Below are positions 8,839 to 16,644 of a DNA stretch of 64,000 bases, piece by piece (position 1 is the first letter of the stretch; every line of letters begins with the position of its first letter). The DNA comes from Methanogenium sp. (GTDB lineage: Archaea; Halobacteriota; Methanomicrobia; Methanomicrobiales; Methanomicrobiaceae), in assembly GCA_030595665.1 (NCBI GenBank), contig JAUVCV010000001.1, positions 60,996 through 124,995 on the forward strand. The letters are read 5' to 3'. Below the pieces are notes generated by a model that worked only from the letters and a program-made list of their open reading frames with translations, did no database searches and had not been told where the DNA came from. The position numbers and the translations under genes were made by a program.

Positions 8839-9207
8839 ATGGAAGAGACAGGAGATGGAGATGAAATCCTGTTATTTGTTTACAATGCAGACAGTGGTGT
8901 TTTCAGTGAATTGAAGGATTATGTCCATAAGGCCGTTTCACTGTCCATGTATGATTGTCCCCTGTGTGCACTTATCTACGGGAGCACAGGGATGAAAAAG
9001 AGATGGGCGAATTTTCTGAAAGATCTTGACGTTAAAGTTGAATTTTTGCACCGTGACGAGATGGCAAAAAAATACCCCGCTGTCGGTGTCCGCTTTCCTG
9101 CCATATTCATAAAATCGAGTCAATCACTGAATTTATTGATAACTGCCGGAGAAATTGGTTTATCCAAAGATCTTGAGGAACTGATGATCTCCTGGCGTAT
9201 AAACTGA
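8839..9207 (+). CDS. Conserved small CxxC protein, function unknown
   Basis: About 122 residues from ATG 8839 (an ATG three codons earlier is also possible). The N-terminal pattern LLFVYNADSG, followed by a hydrophobic helix with HKAVSLS and then YDCPLCALIYG, and later EFLHRDEM and FPAIFI, matches a conserved but uncharacterised family of about 120 residues found in bacteria and archaea. Its central CPLC pair suggests redox or metal chemistry. The alpha/beta pattern is thioredoxin-like, which is an inference. It is isolated between intergenic gaps, so context does not help. Confidence 0.6.
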   Translation: MEETGDGDEILLFVYNADSGVFSELKDYVHKAVSLSMYDCPLCALIYGSTGMKKRWANFLKDLDVKVEFLHRDEMAKKYPAVGVRFPAIFIKSSQSLNLLITAGEIGLSKDLEELMISWRIN

Positions 9208-9396
9208 AACAGGGTAGTGTAATGGAGATTGTACAATAACAGTATTTCCGTTGTATTTATCTCCTGAACTGAATGAGATTTGGCTGATCTGAGTATAACG
9301 GTTCAAATTGGAATGGAACGGGTATTTTTTCCCGGCAGCTCAAAAGAGTTCATTTTCATTCGGAAACAAAAACAGATTGGTTGCCACAATTGTGTG

Positions 9397-10176
9397 TTAC
9401 AGAGTGGTGCTGATAATCTCAGGCAGGTCACGAATTGAGTCAATAATCCGGTATGGGGTAATTCCACTTTCTTCAACTCTCTGAGAATCGAATTTGCCGG
9501 TTTTAACGAGAATGCCTTTCATTCCTGCCTTCTGTGATCCTCCAATGTCCGTGTGAATATCATCTCCGACCATAACCGCCTCTGAAGCATCAATTTTCAT
9601 TGACTCAAGTGCCTTTGCAAAAAATGCAGACGATGGTTTTCCGATAAGATGGGCAGACACTCCACTTGCATATTCCAGTCCATATACAAACGGCCCTGCA
9701 GAGAGTGAAAGTCCTTCATTATCCATCCAGTAGCGGTCTTTTTCCAGAGCAAAGAATGATGCACCGCCAATAAGCAACCGGAATGCCTTATTCAGGGAAT
9801 GATAATTAAAATAATCACCTGCATCACCGACAACCACAGCTTCGGCACCGTTACTCTCGATAATTCCAGCAAGCAGTAGATCCTTTTTTACATCGGTTTC
9901 GGTCAGAAAAAAACACTTTTGAATATTTTTTTCTTTCAGTACAGAAACGAGGGCTGCTGCAGGAGTGAATATGAATTCTTCCGGGATGTTGAGTCCATAC
10001 GTGTCCAGTTTCTGAGAGATTGAAGCACGTGATTTCTGTGTTGTATTTGAAATACACTGGAACGGTATCTGATTCTCTTTCAGAAACTGTAATGATTCTG
10101 CGGCCCCGGGGACAGGTGTGTCCCCGGTATACAGAACCCCATCAATATCGAGAAGAACTCCTTTTATCCACGTCAT
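9397..10176 (-). CDS. HAD-superfamily (subfamily IIA) phosphatase
   Basis: The 259-residue protein has the four HAD motifs: I, LLDIDGVLYTGDTPVPGA (nucleophile Asp in DIDG, acid Asp replaced at the usual DxD second position by Gly-containing DGV, as in IIA enzymes); II, CISNTTQKSR (the ISNT threonine/serine); III, IGKPSSAFF (lysine); IV, VMVGDDIHTDIGGSQKAG (GDD). The large IIA cap sits between motifs II and III. The sequence resembles the group that includes LHPP (phospholysine/phosphohistidine phosphatase) and NagD-type enzymes. The substrate cannot be read from sequence. It is downstream of the sulfopyruvate decarboxylase gene on the same strand, separated by 164 bp, so it may be a separate unit. 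Confidence 0.85.
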   Translation of the reverse strand: MTWIKGVLLDIDGVLYTGDTPVPGAAESLQFLKENQIPFQCISNTTQKSRASISQKLDTYGLNIPEEFIFTPAAALVSVLKEKNIQKCFFLTETDVKKDLLLAGIIESNGAEAVVVGDAGDYFNYHSLNKAFRLLIGGASFFALEKDRYWMDNEGLSLSAGPFVYGLEYASGVSAHLIGKPSSAFFAKALESMKIDASEAVMVGDDIHTDIGGSQKAGMKGILVKTGKFDSQRVEESGITPYRIIDSIRDLPEIISTTL

Positions 10177-10340
10177 GAAACTTCACGCACCCGAATACGA
10201 ACCGCCGAATACGATCTGCTGTATTCTGATTATTGCAGTTACGCATTTCGAACCAATAAAACAAATCGGTGATTATGCACTATCCGTTCCCTCCTCCCTG
10301 ATCAGAAGGCAGGTGTTCACGGATGGTGCAGATGGATATC

Positions 10341-11462
10341 TCACACCATCCGGGCTGAACCGGTGAACCGTTCCTTAATCTCAATCGGTGAGAGCGGGAT
10401 ATTTTTTGCATCGGAATTACCTGGTTTCAGGAGAACATGAATAAAACATGGGCCCTTTCCCCTGTTTTGGAATGCATGTTTCAGTTCCTCTGCCGTGTGA
10501 ACTTTATGGGTATTGGTGATGCCTGCAGCGATTGCATACAACTCCATATCGACGCCTCCCCAGGCATGGGTCATCTGGTTGCCGGTGCTGCCGAACGCCC
10601 CGTTATCAAGGCAGATGATGGTCAGGTTTTCTGGTTTCTCTGCAGTGATTACCGGCAAAATTGCGGTTCCGAGAAGGCTCCCGTCGCCGTCAAGCACCAC
10701 GACGTCGTGTTTTGTTCCAAGGCTGATTCCAAATCCGATGGGTGATGCCTGCGTATAACTTCCAAGCATGTAGAAGTTTTCATCCCGGTCCGATGCGGCA
10801 TAGAGCTCTTTTCCCGGCACACCGATGTTTGACACGACCAGTTCATCATCCAGCACACCTGCAATGGCACCGATTGCGTCTGCCCGTTTCATCACCGGTT
10901 CCGGGAGTCTGCGGTTGTAGCTGAGTGCCACATCCCGCTGCCGGGCGGGGAATTCTGCGGATTTTATGGAACAGCGGCTGCCCTCCCATACTTTCGGAAT
11001 GATTAACGCCACATGCGGGCGTGAATGGGTATACGCATCCCTGACAACATCCCTGATCTGTTCCAGTTCAGAGATGTCAGATATGATGGTGTAGGGAATG
11101 TCCAGCACGTTGAGCAGATCGGGGATGTGTTGGTTGAACGGCACCTGTGCCTGGATCTTTTCCTCGTAGACTCCTCTCCAGCTTGCAAGGATGGGAAGCG
11201 GCAGGTGGTAGAGCACGGTCAGGGACATCATTGCGTTGAACATGTTGCCCAGACCGGAACTCTGGATATGCACCACCGGTTTTTTCCCGGCGAGGCAGAG
11301 GCCCGCACACAGACCGACAGCATCCTCCTCCCGCATTACCGTAATCGTCTGCGAATATGTCTCCAGAAGTGAACAGAGCGTCTTTGTTCTGTCGCACGGG
11401 AGGATGACCGCCGTGTCGATTCCCTCTTCCGAGAGGATGTTCAGCACCCGCTCTTCAGGCAT
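10341..11462 (-). CDS. comDE: Sulfopyruvate decarboxylase, fused ComD-ComE
   Basis: This thiamine-diphosphate enzyme decarboxylates 3-sulfopyruvate to sulfoacetaldehyde in coenzyme M synthesis. The 373-residue protein joins the two subunits that are separate in Methanocaldococcus. Residues 1-170 are the pyrimidine-binding half (ComD-like), with the catalytic Glu in MREEDAVGLCAGL and HIQSSGLGNMFNAM. Residues 180-373 are the diphosphate-binding half (ComE-like), with GDGSLLGTAILPVITAEKPENL leading to the Mg/ThDP motif GDGS...DNGAFGSTGNQ. The fused form is known from Methanosarcina. The start overlaps the end of the cysteate synthase gene by 8 bases, indicating translational coupling. It is the last gene of the five-gene operon. 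Confidence 0.93.
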   Translation of the reverse strand: MPEERVLNILSEEGIDTAVILPCDRTKTLCSLLETYSQTITVMREEDAVGLCAGLCLAGKKPVVHIQSSGLGNMFNAMMSLTVLYHLPLPILASWRGVYEEKIQAQVPFNQHIPDLLNVLDIPYTIISDISELEQIRDVVRDAYTHSRPHVALIIPKVWEGSRCSIKSAEFPARQRDVALSYNRRLPEPVMKRADAIGAIAGVLDDELVVSNIGVPGKELYAASDRDENFYMLGSYTQASPIGFGISLGTKHDVVVLDGDGSLLGTAILPVITAEKPENLTIICLDNGAFGSTGNQMTHAWGGVDMELYAIAAGITNTHKVHTAEELKHAFQNRGKGPCFIHVLLKPGNSDAKNIPLSPIEIKERFTGSARMV

Positions 11463-12837
11463 GGTTCTTCACCCAGCCTTCGATATCGCGTCTGACTGCA
11501 TCAACCACAGCATCTCCCTTCACCCCGAACAGGGGTTCCACCAGGAACTGTGGTTTATCCTCTGCCACGCGTCGGTATCCACCACCGGTGATGTTGAGCA
11601 GGATACAGTCGTCCTTTCCGACAGAACCCGTTTCCACCGCTTTGATGAGTGCGGCCACACAGACCGATGCCGCCGGGTCGAGGTCAATTTCCTCTGCGTC
11701 GACAAATCGCTTCTCTGCCTCCGTTGCTTCGGCATTGGTGATGCCGTCCATTGTGCCGTTTGTTGCAGTGAGTGCGTCGTAGATGCCTCCTCTGACGGCG
11801 TATGGGGGTTCCCGGTTGGTCAGCACATCAGCATAGACCTGACTGACCGCATGCCGGGCATCCGTCATATCCGTTTCCGGAATTATTTCCCGTCTGTTGT
11901 TTTGCCAGGCGTGGGTCATCGGCACGAAGGGTTCGTTCTGTACAAGGTGCAGGTGTGGCAGGCGTGTCCCGAACCGCCCATCGCCCTTTAGCCGCATCGC
12001 CGCCTCCCATGCTGCAATACCGCCGGTTCCGCTGCCTACCGCCTGGAAATAGTGATCCGGCAGCCTTCCTGCCGTAACTGTCCCGTCCAGCATCACCGTT
12101 CCCATGCCGTCCCGGCGGGCGACATTCCGTGCGCCGCCCTCTGCGACGATACCGGGTATGCTACAGACTGCGTTTCCGAATGCGATTGAATCGGTATAGT
12201 CTCCGTCCACGGTGATCAGACAGACGTTTTCGGTGGGTGCGGTTGTCCAGAGCCGGCCCACCGCAGATTCCGGCACGACAACCACCACCGGTGCGCCGGT
12301 GGCGGCCGAGACCTGACAGAACGCCCTGCCGGTGTTTCCGGCCGATGAAATCTGAAGAATGCCGTTGCCCTTCTCTTTCATCCGGACCGTGGTCGGGAGT
12401 GCCTCCAGTTCCTTGAACGAGCAGGACTCAATATGTGCACCCCGTTCCGGCCAGTAGCCGGAAAAACTGATGAAGAGGTTTGAGAGCCCCAGCTCCCGTG
12501 CCATGGCTTCGCTCCGGTAGGTGGCCGGGCCCGCATCGGATGGCAGGTAGCCTTCCAACGGGAGCCAGTCGGAGAACCGGAATATTCCCGGCAGGGGTTG
12601 GATGTCCAGCGTTGTTTTTCGGTAGTCGGCCCTGATCAGGCCGGTGCAGCCCTTTGGGCAGACATTGGTATAGTGGTCGGGGATAATTGTCCCGCAGTCC
12701 GGGCATCTGAGTACATATTTTTCGGTCATGTTCATCGCCTGTGAAAATTTTTGTTCGGTATCTTCTGTTGCAGCGCTGCCGGGGTGCTGACCCTGTTCCT
12801 GCTTCTGGCCTTCCGGCCGTTCTGCAATGGATGTCAA
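11455..12837 (-). CDS. Cysteate synthase
   Basis: This PLP enzyme converts O-phosphoserine and sulfite to L-cysteate, the first committed step of coenzyme M synthesis in Methanosarcinales and Methanomicrobiales. It is a threonine-synthase homologue: an N-terminal zinc-ribbon-like segment (CPDCGTIIPDHYTNVCPKGC), then the fold-type II core with SFKELEALP carrying the PLP lysine, SSAGNTGRAF, and a glycine-rich GSGTGGIAAWEA phosphate loop. Two starts are possible. A TTG at 12837 overlaps the upstream stop codon and has GGAGG ten bases before it, adding a polar Gln/Glu-rich 36-residue lead; ATGs at 12735 and 12729 (MNMTEKYVLRCPDCG) give the usual family length. I keep the longer form because of its ribosome site, with doubt. 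Adjacent comDE supports the assignment over threonine synthase. Confidence 0.9.
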   Translation of the reverse strand: MTSIAERPEGQKQEQGQHPGSAATEDTEQKFSQAMNMTEKYVLRCPDCGTIIPDHYTNVCPKGCTGLIRADYRKTTLDIQPLPGIFRFSDWLPLEGYLPSDAGPATYRSEAMARELGLSNLFISFSGYWPERGAHIESCSFKELEALPTTVRMKEKGNGILQISSAGNTGRAFCQVSAATGAPVVVVVPESAVGRLWTTAPTENVCLITVDGDYTDSIAFGNAVCSIPGIVAEGGARNVARRDGMGTVMLDGTVTAGRLPDHYFQAVGSGTGGIAAWEAAMRLKGDGRFGTRLPHLHLVQNEPFVPMTHAWQNNRREIIPETDMTDARHAVSQVYADVLTNREPPYAVRGGIYDALTATNGTMDGITNAEATEAEKRFVDAEEIDLDPAASVCVAALIKAVETGSVGKDDCILLNITGGGYRRVAEDKPQFLVEPLFGVKGDAVVDAVRRDIEGWVKNHA

Positions 12838-13451
12838 AGGCGTATGTCCTCCACCCTGATCTGCGTCCCGGATGACTTGTTCAGCACCATATTGACGACT
12901 CCCGTATGTCCGAGATACATCATACAGAACCCCGGCAGAAACTTCTGTCTTTTGCCGAAGACCGGTGCATGGTTTACGATCCGTGCCATACCTTCAAAAC
13001 CGGTTATGTGGTAGGCTTCGATATCTTTGTATGCCCGTCCCCGCGAGAACTGCGGGCCGACCACATGAGTGGTTATGACCCCGCTGACGGGGGATGCGTC
13101 GATCACTCTGAGCACATGCTGGACCGGGCAGCCCGCACCCATCGGTCTGCCGACCACGATATCCCCTGTGGTGATCTCCCACTTCTCAACGAGGTCCGGC
13201 CGGAAGGGGTGTATGATCTTGCGTGCGGAGATTTCGCCCGGCAGGGGTTCGAGGATGAAATCATACGGCTCTCCAAGAATGTCCACACCGGAGTAGACCG
13301 CCTCGGAGGCGAGGCATTGTCTGAGGTCACCCGGCTGGTAGAACGGGCAGTCCTCGTAGGACTTCTTCCCATCCTCTACATACGCCAGAAAATCCACACA
13401 TGACGGCGCACCGCATGCACCGCAGTCTTTCCCCGGGGGTGTCCATTTCAT
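12834..13451 (-). CDS. Fe-S cluster protein of the coenzyme M operon
   Basis: The 205-residue protein starts with Cys10, Cys13, Cys18 and Cys35 (CGACGAPSC...C), the pattern of the small 4Fe-4S domain also found in corrinoid Fe-S proteins and RnfB. The rest (45-205) is a mixed alpha/beta domain with GRPMGAGCPVQH and a terminal segment rich in hydrophobic strands (FCMMYLGHTGVV); it has no family I can name. Its TGA overlaps the TTG start of cysteate synthase, and it lies 4 bp after the GTPase gene. The position within the operon suggests a role in the poorly defined final steps, where a thiol must be put on sulfoacetaldehyde, or in electron supply; this is inference. Equivalent genes accompany cysteate synthase in Methanosarcina as far as I recall. 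Confidence 0.75.
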   Translation of the reverse strand: MKWTPPGKDCGACGAPSCVDFLAYVEDGKKSYEDCPFYQPGDLRQCLASEAVYSGVDILGEPYDFILEPLPGEISARKIIHPFRPDLVEKWEITTGDIVVGRPMGAGCPVQHVLRVIDASPVSGVITTHVVGPQFSRGRAYKDIEAYHITGFEGMARIVNHAPVFGKRQKFLPGFCMMYLGHTGVVNMVLNKSSGTQIRVEDIRL

Positions 13452-13455
13452 ATGG

Positions 13456-14163
13456 TTAGTCTCCCCGGTAGAGGTAATCCGCCCCGTCCAGTTTTCGGAT
13501 CACACCAAAATGGTTTTGCCATCCGATCTCGGTCTTGCCGATGCAGATCGTGCAGACGCCAAGAGGCGGGGCACCCCTGAGTGTGATCGTATCCGGGTCA
13601 TGTATGTCGGGACACTCGTCAATCGCCCGGAGCAGGTAACGCATACCGGTCCCCTGCACGGCATTTGTTTCGATAATGTCGATATCCGCATTCACCTCCC
13701 GTATTCGCTCACGGAAGACCTCTTTTTCCGCCTGTGATACGAGGTCGATGCGGGTCACGATGGCTATGTCGGCAAGGGCGATCATCGGCGCCATCTTGAG
13801 GGGCGTGTTGATGCCGTTCACCGCACTGGTCACGACCATGCCCAGCGACTGGGTGGTGTAGGGAGAGCACCGGAGACAGAGTCCGGCACTCTCGATGATC
13901 AGGATGTCTGCCCCTTCTTCTTCGGCCCATTCGATGGCATCTTTCATAACCATGACGCTTGCATGATCCGGGCAGAGGTCCCCCGAGTAGATCTTTTTTG
14001 TCGGGATGCCGAACTCATGTCTCAGTTCTTCATCCTCAAATGCCCGGGTGACATCAATCTTCAGGTAGGCGATCTGTCGGGATGTGCCGGTCTTTTTGAT
14101 TATTTGTTTTACAACCGCGGTCTTCCCGCATGACGGCGGTCCTGCGATGATGAGCAGTTTCAT
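13456..14163 (-). CDS. CobW/HypB-like P-loop GTPase of the coenzyme M operon
   Basis: From the ATG at 14163 the protein is 235 residues and begins MKLLIIAGPPSCGKTAVV, a Walker A. It then shows an Asp-containing switch (KIDVTRAFEDEEL), a SGDLCPDH segment, a hydrophobic strand before ESAGLCLRCSPY (Walker B region with a CxxC), and TRIDL as the guanine-specificity motif. A second CxxC (CTICIGKTEIGW) lies near the C-terminus. This is the SIMIBI class fold used by HypB and CobW metallochaperones, which load metals into targets; the cysteines may bind metal. The start overlaps the stop of the ABC ATPase by 4 bases. Inferred role: nucleotide-driven metal or cluster delivery to the Fe-S protein encoded next. 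The longer frame to 14220 lies inside the upstream gene and is unlikely. Confidence 0.75.
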   Translation of the reverse strand: MKLLIIAGPPSCGKTAVVKQIIKKTGTSRQIAYLKIDVTRAFEDEELRHEFGIPTKKIYSGDLCPDHASVMVMKDAIEWAEEEGADILIIESAGLCLRCSPYTTQSLGMVVTSAVNGINTPLKMAPMIALADIAIVTRIDLVSQAEKEVFRERIREVNADIDIIETNAVQGTGMRYLLRAIDECPDIHDPDTITLRGAPPLGVCTICIGKTEIGWQNHFGVIRKLDGADYLYRGD

Positions 14164-14978
14164 GTGAATCCCTGGCTGCAGATCATTTCTCCTGCACGAA
14201 TCTGTTCCCTCATCCGGCACAGGGTCCGGTCCAGTTCGATGACCTGTAACAGTGCCTCTTCCTCTCTTCCGTTCGGTTCAAGCACTGCACTGACTCCACC
14301 GTTTTTCATGACGATCCGCCTGTCGGACATCAGGGATACCATGGGGTCATGGGTGACAAAAATAAGCGCTTTATTATACTCTTTCAGGGTTTCAATAACC
14401 CTGTTTTTGAAGATTCCTGCATTTTCAACTTCGTCAAGCAGGATTAACGGTGTATTACTGATTGTTATCGCATCTGCAACCATGAGTGATCGGGTCTGTC
14501 CTCCTGAGAGTGCGTTCATCTTTACATCAGGGTGGATTTTTTCTCCGGTGAACTCATTTGCAAGGTTAATGGTCTTTTCAATACAATCCGTTTCAGTAAT
14601 TCTGCGTGACTTAATGTGCATTTCGAGAAATTCATGCACCTTCAGATCTGCGAGGCATTTGGTATTCTGGGTTATCAGTGCCACTGGTTTTTTTGCAGGA
14701 TCGCGTATGTAGTCTTCCGGGGGGTGTTCACCGTTTACCAGTATGGTTCTCCCGGTAACCGTATCGTTTCGGGCAAAAATTTCAATGTCATCTATGAATG
14801 CACTCTTTCCCGAACCGGTCGGTCCGACGATTGATATTGTGTCACCCGGGCGGATGATAATTTCATCAAAATTCTCCGGTTCCCCGGACCTGTTCTTCCC
14901 AGGCAGGACGGTGATCTCCTCGATCAGCTCAGAGTTCATATGTGGATTATATCCGCCTGAGTTATTATGGTTGTCCAT
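14160..14978 (-). CDS. ABC-type ATPase, first gene of the coenzyme M operon
   Basis: The 272-residue protein has a complete ABC ATPase set: Walker A GPTGSGKS, Q-loop (ALITQNTKC), a signature in the form LSGGQTRSL, Walker B LILLDEVENAG and the H-loop histidine in FVTHDP. No membrane component is encoded nearby, so this is probably a soluble ABC protein, not an importer. The Walker B is followed by EVENAG in place of the usual EPTSALD, unusual for transporters and closer to ABC proteins that act on cofactors or enzymes (component A2 of methyl-CoM reductase activation is one such soluble ABC protein). Start: ATG 14978, or ATG 14939 (MNSELIEEITVLPG) which is equally good. An AT-rich TATA-like stretch sits near 15015-15025 on the minus strand. 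Confidence 0.75.
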   Translation of the reverse strand: MDNHNNSGGYNPHMNSELIEEITVLPGKNRSGEPENFDEIIIRPGDTISIVGPTGSGKSAFIDDIEIFARNDTVTGRTILVNGEHPPEDYIRDPAKKPVALITQNTKCLADLKVHEFLEMHIKSRRITETDCIEKTINLANEFTGEKIHPDVKMNALSGGQTRSLMVADAITISNTPLILLDEVENAGIFKNRVIETLKEYNKALIFVTHDPMVSLMSDRRIVMKNGGVSAVLEPNGREEEALLQVIELDRTLCRMREQIRAGEMICSQGFT

Positions 14979-15341
14979 TTTGTGGCAGTAAATTGACCAT
15001 ATGTGTCTGATTTATTTTTTAATTATACAATTTGGGAAACTGGGGATTATTTTGTCCAATGATGTCTCGGCCTGATAATCATTGTTCTGAATTTTTGTGC
15101 AGAGAATTTCTGGATACAAAAATGATTCCGTTCCGGGATGTTGCTATCTCGGTTTATAATATCTAACCCGTGGTGTCCGTCTCCGGTATTTTCCTTTCGT
15201 GGAGGGTGGGGAGATATGATCTGATACAGACAATGGTTCGGCATGCCTGACATGAGGATGTTGAGAATTCTTTGCTCCGGCCCGGCCGTGGCAGTGTTGA
15301 ATCAGAAAAGACGGAGTATGTTTCTCATAAAATAAGGGATA
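14979..15341. other. Intergenic stretch holding the coenzyme M operon promoter
   Basis: The part next to the ABC ATPase gene (about 15005-15035) is AT-rich and includes a minus-strand TATA-like TTAAAAAATA. The remainder carries no protein-like frame. The malate dehydrogenase gene is read toward this region, so its transcript end should be near 15300-15341. Confidence 0.4.
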
Positions 15342-16304
15342 TTATGGGGCCTGGCAGCTCTCATCCAGCCGTTCAATTACTTCCTGGGTGATGGCACGGA
15401 TTTTATCCACTGATTTTCGGAATCCCTCAACCTCTGACTCGCTGATGGTAATCGTGAGGGTAGTGGCGCCGTTTCTGTCCAGCCGAACAGGGGTGCCGAT
15501 GCAGACATCCCCGATATTGTGGATTTCACTGCTGATAAAGGTAGATACCGTGAGAATCCGTTTTTCATTCCCCAGAATTGTGCTCACAATGGTTGCGATT
15601 GCATCTCCCGGCCCGTATACCGTCGAACCGATGCGGCGGATGATGGCTGACCCGGCGTTCATGACATTGTGCATGATACGTTCTTCCGGGAGGTCTTTGA
15701 ACTTAGGGAGGTTCTGGATGGCGATCCCACCGATGGTGGTCGCCGACCATAACGGAACCATAGATTCGCCATGTTCACCAATGATACGGGTATGGACTTC
15801 ACTCACATGAACATCAAAGTATTTGGCAATATTCCATTTCAGGCGCATTGAGTCCAGGTGCGTTCCAAGGCCGATGACCTGATTTGGTTTCATCCCTGAG
15901 TATTTGAGTGCTACAGCGGTCATCACATCAACCGGGTTTGAGACGATGAATAAAATAGCATTTGGTGCGTACCAGCCGACCATGGTAGCAATTTTAGATA
16001 TCATCCGTGCATTCTCGTGGGCAAGGTCAATTCTGTCCTGGCCTTCCTTTCGCGGAACACCGGATGTCACGATGATAATGTCAGACCCTTCAAGGTCTTT
16101 TGGGGTACAGGAAAATTTCACATCTGCCTGGCTGCCGCGTGCAGCAAACGAGTCCTGGAGATCGCAGGTGAGGCCGTGCAGTACTTCTTCTCTGCCGGGT
16201 CGTCCAAAAAGCAATAATTTATTGACATAGGGAATATAGGAAACTGCATGTGCAGTGTAACGGCCGACGTTGCCGCTCGCTCCGATGATTGCGACTTTTG
16301 TCAT
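15342..16304 (-). CDS. mdh: Malate dehydrogenase, NADP-type (LDH/MDH superfamily)
   Basis: The enzyme interconverts malate and oxaloacetate. From the ATG at 16304 it has 320 residues and begins MTKVAIIGASGNVGRY, the dinucleotide-binding loop. After the second strand comes LLLFGRPG, lacking the Asp that selects NAD; this matches the NADP-linked enzyme of Methanocaldococcus (MJ0490), which it resembles throughout. GVPRKEGQDRIDLA gives the Arg that selects malate over lactate, THLDSMRLK holds the substrate Arg, and IIGEHGESMVPLWS contains the catalytic His. The frame runs on upstream to 16502, but that part is the SRP RNA gene and has no protein-like composition. A role in the partial reductive citric acid pathway of methanogens is likely. 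Confidence 0.9.
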   Translation of the reverse strand: MTKVAIIGASGNVGRYTAHAVSYIPYVNKLLLFGRPGREEVLHGLTCDLQDSFAARGSQADVKFSCTPKDLEGSDIIIVTSGVPRKEGQDRIDLAHENARMISKIATMVGWYAPNAILFIVSNPVDVMTAVALKYSGMKPNQVIGLGTHLDSMRLKWNIAKYFDVHVSEVHTRIIGEHGESMVPLWSATTIGGIAIQNLPKFKDLPEERIMHNVMNAGSAIIRRIGSTVYGPGDAIATIVSTILGNEKRILTVSTFISSEIHNIGDVCIGTPVRLDRNGATTLTITISESEVEGFRKSVDKIRAITQEVIERLDESCQAP

Positions 16305-16320
16305 TAAAAACACCAAAATA

Positions 16321-16630
16321 GGGACATATCCGGGGTAGACAATACGTGCCTGCCGTATTCTGCCACTCCATCCTCCACCCCGCACCCCCATGGGCGCCAA
16401 ATGTCCACGGTAAGCCTGCTCCCTTCCGGGCCTGGGCCAGTCTCCGTGACAAGGGGTTGGATATTCCCTCCGGAATATCCAAATCCCTGCCATTGACCTC
16501 ATGGGACAAGGCTTCGCAGTCAGGAAATAGCAGCTTCAGACAGATCGCCAAAGTCGTCTCCGGACTATCGCCCCCCGCGTATCGGCGGTTTCGGGCAACA
16601 GGTGACGCCTAACCACCCGGGCTAGTCCCC
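16321..16630 (-). ncRNA. ffs: Signal recognition particle (7S) RNA
   Basis: The minus strand carries the landmarks of archaeal SRP RNA, about 310 nt. Near the 5' end is GGGUGGUUAGGCGUC followed by GAAACCGCCGAUACGCGG, the Alu-domain loops. The S domain holds GGCCCAGGCCCGGAAGGGAGCAG (given here in parts GGCCCAGG and CCCGGAAGGGAGCAG), the helix 8 element bound by SRP54 with its GGAA tetraloop. The ends pair: 5' GGGAC and CCCGGG with 3' CCCGG and GUCCC, making helix 1, which fixes the limits to a few bases. The RNA is followed 16 bases later by the malate dehydrogenase start and preceded 14 bases before by the methyltransferase stop, so promoter elements must lie within the neighbouring gene's 3' end, or it is processed from a longer transcript. 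Confidence 0.93.
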
Positions 16631-16644
16631 ATATAGTGTTGTTC

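Noticed and set aside
16305..16502. N-terminal extension of malate dehydrogenase
   Set aside because: The bases belong to the SRP RNA; the protein starts properly at MTKVAIIGASG (16304).
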